Origin: Prevotella sp. | GTDB taxonomy: Bacteria; Bacteroidota; Bacteroidia; Bacteroidales; Bacteroidaceae | Assembly (NCBI GenBank): GCA_024697645.1 | Contig: JAILFH010000089.1 | Location: 1-64,000, forward strand | Length of the DNA: 64,000 bases | Reading direction: 5' to 3' | In this document: piece by piece, positions 8,682 through 16,356 of the stretch | Layout of the letters: each line of letters starts with the position of its first letter | How positions within the stretch are numbered: the first letter of the stretch is position 1 | Translations under genes and position numbers: made by a program | The notes under the pieces: model-generated | Told to the model about the DNA's origin: nothing | Database searches by the model: none | What the model saw: the letters and a program-made list of their open reading frames with translations, nothing else

Positions 8682-10460
8682 ATGAAAGCTAACGATTTGT
8701 TTTTGCTAAAGGTTTTTAGCACACATACTGTTTTTGAAATTCCTTACTATCAACGTGCATACGTTTGGGGGGAAGATAATTGGAAAAGGTTTTTAGAGGA
8801 TATGGAAAACATATCACTTGTAGAAAAACCATACTTTATTGGTTCATTGATTCTTAAACAGAAAGAAACGGAGACAGGTAGCACATATAGTGATGTGCGT
8901 GTGGTTATTGACGGACAACAACGCCTAACAACCATTACTATCTTTTTCAAAGTCCTAAGTTTGAAAAGAAATAGACCGCAAATTTTCAATGATTTTCTGA
9001 TAACACTTAGCGACGAGTCTGACGAGAGAGAAATCTCTATCCACCATAACCACATTGACAAAGAGGCTTTTAACAAAATCGTTAATCTTACAGAACCACT
9101 GGATTTGTCTGTTGATGAAAACGGAAAGAAAATAGAGGTTCATAATCGTATCATTCAGATGTATAATTATTTCAACAAAAATCTGAATGTTGATAAGATA
9201 TCATCTGACAAGGTAAAGAGATTATTACATTTTGTAGTGATAGATTTAGGCTCAGAAGAGAATGAGCAACAAATATTTGACACGATTAATTCTCTTGGTG
9301 TTACTTTAACTACGTCAGAACTTTTGAAGAACTATCTCTTCGATGAGAAAAATGAGGATAAGTATAACAAATACTGGAAACCCGTATTTGAAGCTGATGA
9401 AGAGCAGAAGAAGTATTGGGACCAAATCGTTTACTCTGGTACAAAAAAGTATCATTTAATAGACCTTTTCCTTTACGCCTTGTTGATGATTAAGATGAGG
9501 GGTGGAGATTATTCTGTATCAACGGAAGACAAGCTGGAATACGAGAAAGTTGCCAAACTCTTTCCTTCTTACAAGGATTTTGTTGCCAAATATATGGGCA
9601 GGGATAAGGGGAAGTTAATGGTAGACATCTATAAATCTGCCAGTCTTTTTAAGGAGAAATTTAATCCAAATTGTAAGAAAGAGTCTGTTACGTCAGACCC
9701 TGGTCTCGAGCGTGTTAACTTAATGATGTTTGCTCTAGATTATACGGTTATGTTGCCATATATTCTTTATGTATTGATGTATGCAGAACCTGATGAACAA
9801 ACTAAAATATTTGATTATATTGAAACTTTCATGATGCGCAGAAGTATTGCTCGTCTTGAAACACGTGGATATAATGCACTATTTACCGATGGACTAATTA
9901 CAAATAGAATACTTACCGCAGAAGAACTGAAAGCCTATGTAAATAGAGACAGGGATGCAACATATAGGGCAGCAAAACAGGAAGAGATTAAAAATGGAAT
10001 TAAGAATATCGTATATATTAATCGGCAAGCTCTCGGTTTCCTGTATATGTTAGAGAGCCGTTTAAGGTCTGACAAACTTGCAGCTACACAACTTTTTGGT
10101 ATAGGCAATTACAGCTTAGAACATTTGCTCCCTAAAAAATGGAGACAATATTGGGATGTGCCTGAAAATGAGGAACTTGCTGAGCAAACAGATGATGCAC
10201 TTTATACATTCGGAAATCTCGCTATTATCCCGGGATCGTTGAATACAAGCATTAGCAATGCCCCATGGTCCGTAAAACTTGCAGGAAAGGGCAATAAGGA
10301 AGGACTTCTTAAAAATGCTAAGGGATTGATAACACTAGATGAGTATCTTGAATTACCAGAATGGAATCTTGAGACTATTAGGTATCGCGCTAAAAAATTG
10401 TATCAACAGATTTTAGCCACATGGTCAGAGCCTTGGGATGTTCAGGAAGAAGATTTTTAA
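8682..10460 (+). CDS. DUF262/DUF1524 protein, GmrSD-like modification-dependent nuclease
   Basis: The 592-aa protein joins the two GmrS/GmrD halves. The N-terminal DUF262 part has FEIPYYQRAYVW, then IDGQQRLTT, the ParB-like nucleotide-hydrolysing signature, and later NSLGVTLTTSELLKNYLF. The C-terminal DUF1524 part has LEHLLPKKW and NLAIIPGSLNTSISN, an HNH-like nuclease core with the HxxP histidine. GmrSD proteins use NTP to cut DNA with modified (often glucosylated) cytosines, which would complement the methyltransferase-based system upstream by catching phages that hide their DNA by base modification. It starts 25 bp after the methyltransferase and is probably co-transcribed. The exact target is unknown. 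Confidence 0.85.
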   Translation: MKANDLFLLKVFSTHTVFEIPYYQRAYVWGEDNWKRFLEDMENISLVEKPYFIGSLILKQKETETGSTYSDVRVVIDGQQRLTTITIFFKVLSLKRNRPQIFNDFLITLSDESDEREISIHHNHIDKEAFNKIVNLTEPLDLSVDENGKKIEVHNRIIQMYNYFNKNLNVDKISSDKVKRLLHFVVIDLGSEENEQQIFDTINSLGVTLTTSELLKNYLFDEKNEDKYNKYWKPVFEADEEQKKYWDQIVYSGTKKYHLIDLFLYALLMIKMRGGDYSVSTEDKLEYEKVAKLFPSYKDFVAKYMGRDKGKLMVDIYKSASLFKEKFNPNCKKESVTSDPGLERVNLMMFALDYTVMLPYILYVLMYAEPDEQTKIFDYIETFMMRRSIARLETRGYNALFTDGLITNRILTAEELKAYVNRDRDATYRAAKQEEIKNGIKNIVYINRQALGFLYMLESRLRSDKLAATQLFGIGNYSLEHLLPKKWRQYWDVPENEELAEQTDDALYTFGNLAIIPGSLNTSISNAPWSVKLAGKGNKEGLLKNAKGLITLDEYLELPEWNLETIRYRAKKLYQQILATWSEPWDVQEEDF

Positions 10461-10496
10461 ACATTCAAACAGTTAATATTACGAAACTACAAATTA

Positions 10497-10528
10497 GGCT
10501 GGGTGTCTCTCACGACAACCAGCCTTTG
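10497..10528 (+). terminator. Terminator of the defence operon (bidirectional)
   Basis: GGCTGG-g-TGTC pairs with GACA-a-CCAGCC around a TCTCAC loop, followed by TTTG. It lies 36 bp after the DUF262 stop. A minus-strand promoter-like sequence faces it. Confidence 0.75.
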
Positions 10529-10571
10529 TACTATTAACCTACTAATAGTAATATAATACCTTAATTACTTG

Positions 10572-10599
10572 CAAAGATACATAGTTTTTCAGAAACAAA
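10572..10599 (-). promoter_or_regulatory. Promoter-like sequence facing the defence operon terminator
   Basis: Read on the minus strand: TTTG, 16 bases, TATCTTTG. The spacing is a little shorter than the usual 18-20. A transcript from here would reach the 10497-10524 hairpin after about 70 nt and contains no obvious ORF. Confidence 0.35.
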
Positions 10600-10844
10600 G
10601 AAAATAATCGAGGAAAACTTTCTGCAAATCTCGTTACACTCTCCTCTATATTCTAGCGAAGCGCAGTTGAGAAAAGTTGAGAAGCCTTAGGCTTTTGTTG
10701 AGAAATGTTAGATTGGTTATGAGCAGCATTTCCAAAGTAACAAAGTAAAAAAGTAACAAGGTAACATTCGTGGACGAGTTCCGCCTTTGGCGGCCGTTTC
10801 CAAGGTAACAAGGTAACAAAGTAACAAGGTAACATTCGTGGACG

Positions 10845-11030
10845 AGTTCCGCCTTTGGCGGCCTTTAGAAAACAAGAAAAAACAAAAGAAAACAGTTAAA
10901 AACATTTGGCGCGATGCGCCAAGAATAGTGACATAAAAAAACCTTCACCTGCAGCGAGCCAATCTGTGAAATCAGTCTAAATCGAAATAAAAATAAATCT
11001 GAGAAAATCTGTGTAATCTGTGGGCAAAAA
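10845..11030 (+). repeat. Dispersed ~185-bp intergenic element, copy 1
   Basis: It runs from AGTTCCGCCTTTGGCGGCC (a small hairpin) through the perfect palindrome GGCGCGATGCGCC and CTGCAGCGAGCC to ATCTGTGTAATCTGTGGGCA. Copy 3 (22435-22620, inverted) is almost identical over its whole length and copy 2 (12085-12257, inverted) is close. No ORF is present. It is flanked on both sides by AAAGTAACAAGGTAAC-type tandem words (10733-10835 and 11085-11106). Confidence 0.85.
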
Positions 11031-11151
11031 ATAATGAGTAATTAGAAATTAGTAATGAGTAGTAATGAGTAGTTATGAGCAGCATTTCCAAAGTAACAAA
11101 GTAACATATCCTTGAGATTCGCGTGATACGTGGAAAAAATGAGGAGTCGTG

Positions 11152-11285
11152 CGAAGCACTTTGAACTTTTGAACAGCCCGAAGGGCGATTGAACTAGGGC
11201 ATAGCCCGTTGAACTGCCCGAAGGGCAAAGTAGCGAAGCGAAGAGTAGCGAAGCGGAATGTTCAATGCCCGAGTGGCAAAATAGT
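11152..11285. repeat. Array of mini-hairpin words with TTGAAC linkers
   Basis: Successive perfect mini-palindromes GTGCGAAGCAC, GCCCGAAGGGC, GGGCATAGCCC, GCCCGAAGGGC, then two GTAGCGAAGCG units, are joined by TTGAACT/TTTGAAC linkers. The stems differ but the format (stem of 3-5, loop of 2-4, linker) is constant. Bases 10530-11400 otherwise hold only repeats and no gene. Confidence 0.75.
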
Positions 11286-11343
11286 TACAAAAGGACAAAA
11301 GAACGAAAATTTTTGATTCCATAATTAAAAAATGTAAAATAAT

Positions 11344-11373
11344 TTTGGTGTATTCATTTTTTTTGTATATTTG
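11344..11373 (+). promoter_or_regulatory. Promoter of the 61-aa ORF
   Basis: TTTG (11344-11347), 18 bases, TATATTTG (11366-11373) fits the Bacteroidetes -33/-7 consensus and lies 30 bp before the ORF start. Confidence 0.7.
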
Positions 11374-11403
11374 CTGCGTCTTACAATGCTAAACTAAAGA
11401 ATT

Positions 11404-11589
11404 ATGGAAAAGAAAATCTTGGAAATCTTGAAGGAATACTACCTCGAACTCACTGACCTCACAGAGGAAGAAGTGGAAAAGATCAGGAGGCAAATTGAAG
11501 CGGAGGAACATGGCGCAATCATCCTGAATGGCTATGATCAGTGGCTGAGGCAAAAGAGTCTGGAGATAACTATTCGCAAGACTACATAG
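11404..11589 (+). CDS. Small hypothetical protein (61 aa)
   Basis: I do not recognise the family. The product is acidic and charged, with a predicted helix rich in E/K/L (MEKKILEILKEYYLELTDLT), suggesting a small helical or coiled-coil protein without signal peptide or membrane segment. Support for a real gene: a full Bacteroidetes promoter 30 bp upstream, a clean ATG after an A-rich stretch, and a strong terminator 70 bp after the stop. It forms a stand-alone transcription unit inside repeat-rich DNA next to the defence operon, so it could be a defence accessory, antitoxin or orphan gene; none of these is shown by the sequence. Confidence 0.6.
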   Translation: MEKKILEILKEYYLELTDLTEEEVEKIRRQIEAEEHGAIILNGYDQWLRQKSLEITIRKTT

Positions 11590-11661
11590 GAATTAATCTG
11601 ACGGCAAAGAATGTCTAAAACGTCCTTTGGAGATGCTAGCCTCCTTGGGTGTATAAATATG

Positions 11662-11700
11662 CAGAATGCTCAGCAATTATGTGTTGAGCATTCTGTTTTC
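11662..11700 (+). terminator. Strong intrinsic terminator
   Basis: An 11-bp perfect stem, CAGAATGCTCA/TGAGCATTCTG, with a 12-nt loop is followed by TTTTC. It ends the 61-aa ORF transcript. Confidence 0.85.
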
Positions 11701-11978
11701 TATCCTCTAAACTGACGAAATTGTTAATATTTTTTGTATATTCATAAGCGCCTTAATGGCGCAGGACTTTTCGCTTCGCTACAAAATTTATCGAGGAAGG
11801 AGGAGCGAGGAAGGAGGAACGATGCCCTTCGGGCAGTTCAATGGGCTTCGCCTGGTGAATTTTTAAACACGGATGACACAGATTTTCACGTATTTTTTAA
11901 TGACACGGATTATCGTTCACCGATAAGGGCTTCGCCCAGTTTCAAGTTTACGACATTCTGTCGTGATTTTCGGCGGCA

Positions 11979-12036
11979 CCTCAGCAAATGAAAACAAGAT
12001 CTCTTTGCGTTCGGTTTGCACGAAAATTCAGGTTTC
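11979..12036 (+). repeat. 58-bp dispersed repeat, copy A
   Basis: This segment (beginning CCTCAGCAAATGAAAACAAG) recurs inverted at 44782-44839 with one mismatch in 58. The surrounding 11700-12400 holds only repeats and no convincing gene. Confidence 0.85.
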
Positions 12037-12084
12037 AAGCGCAGCCACGAATTACTCATTGCTCATTACTAATTTCTCATTATT

Positions 12085-12257
12085 TTTTGCCCACAGATTA
12101 CACAGATTTTCTCAGATTTATTTTTATCTGATTTACAGATTGGCTCGCTGCAGATGGCGTTTTTTTTATGTCACTATTCTTGGCGCATCGCGCCAAATGT
12201 TTTCTTATGTTTTATTATGTTTTTAATTGTTTTCTTAAAGCCGCCAACGGCGGAACT
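12085..12257 (-). repeat. Dispersed ~185-bp intergenic element, copy 2 (inverted)
   Basis: The minus strand repeats copy 1: GCCGTTGGCGGC hairpin, GGCGCGATGCGCC palindrome, CTGCAGCGAGCC, and the CTGTGTAATCTGTGGGC end, with some changes in the AT-rich spacer. Confidence 0.8.
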
Positions 12258-12406
12258 CATCAGTTTCTTAACTGAATCCCCTTTGGCTTAGGCCGCTTCC
12301 CCTATGGGGAACGCTCAAACTTTGTTACTTTGGAAATGCTACTCATAACCAATCTCAACATTTCTCAACACCTCTCAACATTTCATAACCGCGCGAAGCG
12401 CCTTCT

Positions 12407-13942
12407 TTATCTTGCGTTGACGGGGACGCGCTCATTGCTTTCGATGAGGTTGCGCATCTCGTGCTGATCGAGGTCGAGGGGCTGAGAGGCGAAGTCGGGG
12501 GTGTTGAAGGAGTAGAGCGTTTCGTCGTAGTATTTCAGGGGATTCTCCTGGGGGAGGAGGAAGGGCTTGGTGGCCCGTCCGTTCTCATCAATCGATGCGA
12601 GGAACAACTGGGAATAGAGACCGTTGGCGCGACGTGAGGTGAAGACAATCCACCGGCTGTTGACATTCCAGTTGTGATAACTGTCGGCTTCATTGCTATT
12701 GATCTCATCAACGGGACGAGCCTCACCAGTCTCCAGATTCAGCAGCCATTGGTCAGACTCCCTGTGCCAGATGCTGAAATAGCCATAGTCGAGTAGGGTG
12801 AACATTAGGAAGCGGCCATCGTAGGAGGGCTTGGGCCAAGTGAGGCTCTTGCCTTTGGCTACGGCATTGAAGAGTGTGTCGACCTTCTGGCCAAACGTGC
12901 CGTCTTCGGGGTCGAAATCGATGCAGCAGAGGTTGTATTGCTCATCCTTATAGTGCATGGGGTAGGCCTGCTGCAGGCATGTGATGAAGTAGAGTTTCCT
13001 GCCGTCGGGCGAGAATACGGGACAATTCTCCGACCAGTCCTTGGTGGAAAGCAGCGAGTCGGAGATAATCTCGTGGGTAGAGGGGCTATAGACGAACACA
13101 TCGGACGACGCATCGAAGACCTCAATGCGGTTCTGATGGGCAACATGGAATCCCTGTCGGGTCTGATTGGTTGAGAATGCACAATACTGCCCAGACGGAT
13201 GCCAATAGGGATAGACCATTGAGCCTCCAAGCGTCTCATTGGTTGCCTTGAGCAACTCCAGTTGGTCGGCCTGCTTGATCACCGTGGCTCCGTGTTCGCC
13301 TCGCACATGATAGACGAACTGAGAGGGATTGGTGCGATTGGAGGTGTGGCAGTTGACGCACATGCCATAGATTTCGGAGTTGTCGATGATGGGAGACTCG
13401 TCGAATGTACTCAGGTCGCGCTGATAGATTCCCATTCGGCTATAGACCTCATAACCCGGGGCGATGCGACGATAGGTCAGTCCCCACTCATCGAGGGCAT
13501 AGTTGCTGACATGAATATCGAAATCGTTGAAGCCAATCCATTTCCCATTAATCTTCGCACAAACCGTCAGCGTCAGTTTTCCACCTCGGTTGGCCGACAC
13601 CAGTTCGTGCCAGTTGTCCTCGTCGAAAGCAGCCCAAGAGCCATTGGCGTGAAGTTCGCCACCCTTGCTTCCCCTGACAACGACATCGACACAATCGACT
13701 TCGCCCATGAGAAGGGCTTTGCCTTCGTGAGTTTCTACTTGGCCATCAGAACGAGTCTGGAGGTTCTCGCTGCTCAGGACGTTGAAGTTGAGCGGCGCGA
13801 TTCCCACGGGAATAGTCACGTCGATATAGTCGGGGAAGATTGGGGGCAGTTGGTCGACCTTCGTCACATTCTCGGGCGTGCTCGTGCAAGCAGAGAACAG
13901 GACGGAAAAGGCGATGGTGACGAATGTAAGGAAATTCTTCAT
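12407..13942 (-). CDS. TolB-like propeller lipoprotein with a CxxCH motif (copy 1)
   Basis: The 511-aa protein starts MKNFLTFVTIAFSVLFSAC, a lipoprotein signal with Cys19. An N-terminal domain (IFPDYIDVTIPVGIAPLNF) is followed near residue 195 by GMCVNCHTSN, a CxxCH motif that could bind c-type haem. The rest is a beta-propeller of PD40/TolB-type blades (YWHPSGQYCAFS, FSPDGRKLYF, YDGRFLMFT, NSRWIVFTSRR). It is probably anchored in the outer or inner membrane facing the periplasm or surface. Its start lies 12 bp after the DUF6057 gene, so the two are co-transcribed. A paralogue with the same partner is at 45010-46602. Function unknown; the haem is inference, as a metal or structural role of CxxCH is possible. 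Confidence 0.8.
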   Translation of the reverse strand: MKNFLTFVTIAFSVLFSACTSTPENVTKVDQLPPIFPDYIDVTIPVGIAPLNFNVLSSENLQTRSDGQVETHEGKALLMGEVDCVDVVVRGSKGGELHANGSWAAFDEDNWHELVSANRGGKLTLTVCAKINGKWIGFNDFDIHVSNYALDEWGLTYRRIAPGYEVYSRMGIYQRDLSTFDESPIIDNSEIYGMCVNCHTSNRTNPSQFVYHVRGEHGATVIKQADQLELLKATNETLGGSMVYPYWHPSGQYCAFSTNQTRQGFHVAHQNRIEVFDASSDVFVYSPSTHEIISDSLLSTKDWSENCPVFSPDGRKLYFITCLQQAYPMHYKDEQYNLCCIDFDPEDGTFGQKVDTLFNAVAKGKSLTWPKPSYDGRFLMFTLLDYGYFSIWHRESDQWLLNLETGEARPVDEINSNEADSYHNWNVNSRWIVFTSRRANGLYSQLFLASIDENGRATKPFLLPQENPLKYYDETLYSFNTPDFASQPLDLDQHEMRNLIESNERVPVNAR

Positions 13943-13954
13943 CTCAGTCGGGTT

Positions 13955-15259
13955 TTATCGTTGGCGCAGATACTTTTCGAAAGATGCAAATTCCATCGTG
14001 TAGGGAACCTCATCCTTGACCAGACGCATATATTGAACGAACTTGTCGTAGTTGTTTTCAAGCAACGGATAGAGAAGCATGTACTGCATGGCGAGAACAT
14101 TCTCGTGATTCTGCATCAGCAAGAGTCCACAAACCTTGTCGACTTCCTGATCGTTGTAGAGAAAATCCTCACTGAGTCTCATACGGCGCAGACGGCCATA
14201 GAGGGAGTGGCTCATGATCGCAGACTCCCCACGGTTGATCATCGACAGGGTGCGCTGAGCCCATTTCCGATAGATGAGCGTCTTCTCGAGGAGGTGAAGA
14301 TACTTGCGAGCCACGCTGTACTGGCCGTTGATCAGATTGGTCTCAGCGAGACGACGGATGCAGCGGCAACTCTTCTTGTAGTTGGGGGCAGCCTCCATCG
14401 CTTCGAAATAGTAGCGCTGGGCCGTGTTGATGAGTCCCAACTGGAAATAGACCTCGGCGGTGGTGAGCGTGGAGAACGGATCCTTGCTGAACGAAGGGAA
14501 CAGGCCCTCGGGACCATTCTGGAAGAAATCGCCAGCACGATTCCCCAACTGATTGGTCATTCCCAAGGCCAGATTCGTGGCGCAGACGCTCAGAGGCAAG
14601 TCGGGCTGCTGCTTTTCGGCTTTCCGGATGACCTGATTCCAGCGGTTGGCCCTCACGAGCAGGTCATAATCGAGCAACTCGATAGTCTTGGGATTGTAGA
14701 TGTTGGAGATGTCCAGATGCATGGACGGAATGCGATAATGACTGGTTCCGGCAAGCCAGACGAACAGCAGAATCGCGACTACGGCTCCGAGAATCCTATA
14801 TAATTTGTTTCTGAATATTCGAACCAGGAGATCAATCAATATCAATGCGATGATGACGGCAATGATGACCGAATGCATTACATTGACATCGCCCAGGATG
14901 ATCCATAGGAGCAACATGGGGACAAACGACAGGAAAAAGGCCAGATAGGCGTGTCTTTTGCTCCATGTCGGGAGAATGTTTTTCAAGATATCGAGAGAGA
15001 GCCACTGAATCAGGACAAACTCCAAGGTGATAATCAAGGCACCAATCCAATAGTTGTTGTAGAACTGGATGAGGAATTCGGAAATGTAGACAGACAGCCC
15101 GCCCCTTTGTGTCAGATGGGAGACGAAATAGTCGGAACCCGTCTGAAACAACTGGAACTCCTCGTGGTAGTTGAGCATACCCCTAAGCGGTATTGCCCAA
15201 AAGAGATAGATGAGAATACCGACGAGGCAGGTGATGAAATATCTTACAATTTTTTTCAT
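13955..15259 (-). CDS. DUF6057-like polytopic membrane protein (copy 1)
   Basis: The 434-aa protein has an N-terminal membrane half with about five hydrophobic helices (from YFITCLVGILIYLFWAIPL to LGAVVAILLFVWLAG) and a soluble C-terminal half with TPR-like helices (LTTAEVYFQLGLINTAQRYY, NGQYSVARKYLHLLEKT). This matches DUF6057 proteins, which regularly sit beside PD40/TolB lipoproteins in Bacteroidales. The second copy in this window (46880-48754) is about 190 aa longer, mainly in its membrane half. Role unknown; together with the propeller lipoprotein it may form an envelope complex. Confidence 0.75.
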   Translation of the reverse strand: MKKIVRYFITCLVGILIYLFWAIPLRGMLNYHEEFQLFQTGSDYFVSHLTQRGGLSVYISEFLIQFYNNYWIGALIITLEFVLIQWLSLDILKNILPTWSKRHAYLAFFLSFVPMLLLWIILGDVNVMHSVIIAVIIALILIDLLVRIFRNKLYRILGAVVAILLFVWLAGTSHYRIPSMHLDISNIYNPKTIELLDYDLLVRANRWNQVIRKAEKQQPDLPLSVCATNLALGMTNQLGNRAGDFFQNGPEGLFPSFSKDPFSTLTTAEVYFQLGLINTAQRYYFEAMEAAPNYKKSCRCIRRLAETNLINGQYSVARKYLHLLEKTLIYRKWAQRTLSMINRGESAIMSHSLYGRLRRMRLSEDFLYNDQEVDKVCGLLLMQNHENVLAMQYMLLYPLLENNYDKFVQYMRLVKDEVPYTMEFASFEKYLRQR

Positions 15260-15349
15260 GAAGGGTTGAATTTTTGTCGAGGAGCGAGGAACGAGAAACG
15301 AGGAGCGAGATTACCATTCAAACTACTCATAACTGCTCATAACTACTCT

Positions 15350-15560
15350 AAACGTTAACGTTGAACCTTGGCGTTAACTTTGAACCCTTGAACGCGCGTA
15401 GCGCATTTGAACTTTTGAACAGCGACGAAAGTCGCCTAATATAGCCGCAGTCGATATGTAGCGTCAGCGATATGTAGACGAAGTCGAAGTGTAGCCGCAG
15501 GCGAAATGTAAAAAGTTCCTTGAACTTTTGAACCGCCCGAAGGGCGAAAGAGTGTTAGGC
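15350..15560. repeat. Array of mini-hairpin words with GTAG and TTGAAC linkers
   Basis: Words such as GCGCGTAGCGC, GCGACGAAAGTCGC, GCGTCAGCG, ACGAAGTCG, GCCGCAGGC and CGCCCGAAGGGCG are separated by ATGTAG or TTGAAC linkers. Several words are directly preceded by GTAG. A run of about 70 bp (15445-15515) recurs inverted at 22096-22170. The array fills the gap between the DUF6057 gene and the SusC operon terminator. Confidence 0.75.
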
Positions 15561-15577
15561 GTACGAAACATAAAATG

Positions 15578-15613
15578 ATATTTGGCTGTGCCGATGATGA
15601 CACAGCCAAATAT
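15578..15613 (-). terminator. Terminator of the first SusC/SusD operon
   Basis: A 13-bp perfect stem, ATATTTGGCTGTG/CACAGCCAAATAT, with a 10-nt loop is followed on the minus strand by CATTTTATG. It starts 12 bp after the stop of the third operon gene. Confidence 0.75.
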
Positions 15614-15624
15614 GGGTGAGAGAA

Positions 15625-16335
15625 TTACAGTTCGTAGTAGAACTTGGTGATGGTAAGACCATTGTTACTTACGAACAACAGGTCTCTACCTCCGGCGCCC
15701 TTCTTACAGTCGTCGCACATTTGCTGGGTGAATTCGAATGTGAACTTGTCGCCAGCGTGAACTTCTGTGTCCTCTACGTAAGTGGTGCTCCACCAACCAT
15801 TGGTCACACGGATGGTAGTGCCGTCGCCGTTGACTTCCTTGATGTCGAGACACATCTTCTTACCGACCATCCAGTCGTAAGTTTCGTCGCTCAGCGTCGG
15901 GAGTTTACCCTCGGAGTCGCTAAAGCGGAGTGATGCGCCATCCCAGCCGTTACAAGACTGCTCGCCCTGCCATACGACAGTTTCGAGAACAGGAAGTTCG
16001 TATGTCATCTGAGTCACAGTGACAGGATATTGCTTCTCGACGATTTCGCCCTTAGCGTTGAGCATTGTGATGTATACGGTGTTGAGACCCATCTCGCGCA
16101 AAATCAAGTCGGCATAGTTGGCCTTGATGGTCTGCTTGCCATTTGAGATCTGAGCCGTACCCGGAGTGTGAACAGTCACCTGAACGAGGTTGTCGCCATT
16201 CTCCTGAACAAGTGTGGCATCAATCTGATCGCCCGTGAAATTACCGGCTGTGTTTTCAGTAAATTCCTCTACAGGATCACAAGCCGCGAGCATGAGAGCA
16301 AATAGTACAGCCAATGAATATATTAACTTTTTCAT
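15625..16335 (-). CDS. SusC/D-linked lipoprotein, probable glycan-binding protein
   Basis: The 236-aa product starts MKKLIYSLAVLFALMLAAC (lipobox LAAC). It is beta-rich with no known catalytic motif; an N-terminal Ig-like part (QVTVHTPGTAQISNGKQ) is followed by a C-terminal jelly-roll-like segment with aromatic residues (NGWWSTTYVED) that could stack on sugars. It is the third and last gene of a SusC-SusD-lipoprotein operon (gap to SusD 21 bp), the usual position of a surface glycan-binding protein. The ligand is unknown. Confidence 0.6.
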   Translation of the reverse strand: MKKLIYSLAVLFALMLAACDPVEEFTENTAGNFTGDQIDATLVQENGDNLVQVTVHTPGTAQISNGKQTIKANYADLILREMGLNTVYITMLNAKGEIVEKQYPVTVTQMTYELPVLETVVWQGEQSCNGWDGASLRFSDSEGKLPTLSDETYDWMVGKKMCLDIKEVNGDGTTIRVTNGWWSTTYVEDTEVHAGDKFTFEFTQQMCDDCKKGAGGRDLLFVSNNGLTITKFYYEL

Positions 16336-16356
16336 ATCTTATCTTACTTTTATGAA

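Noticed and set aside
11734-12226. Two ORFs of 85-87 aa in repeat-rich DNA
   Set aside because: They are composed of dispersed repeat sequence, have no promoter or conserved motif, and one overlaps element copy 2.
13262-14803. 513-aa plus-strand ORF
   Set aside because: It is antisense to two well-supported minus-strand genes and arises from their codon bias; the product resembles no family I know.
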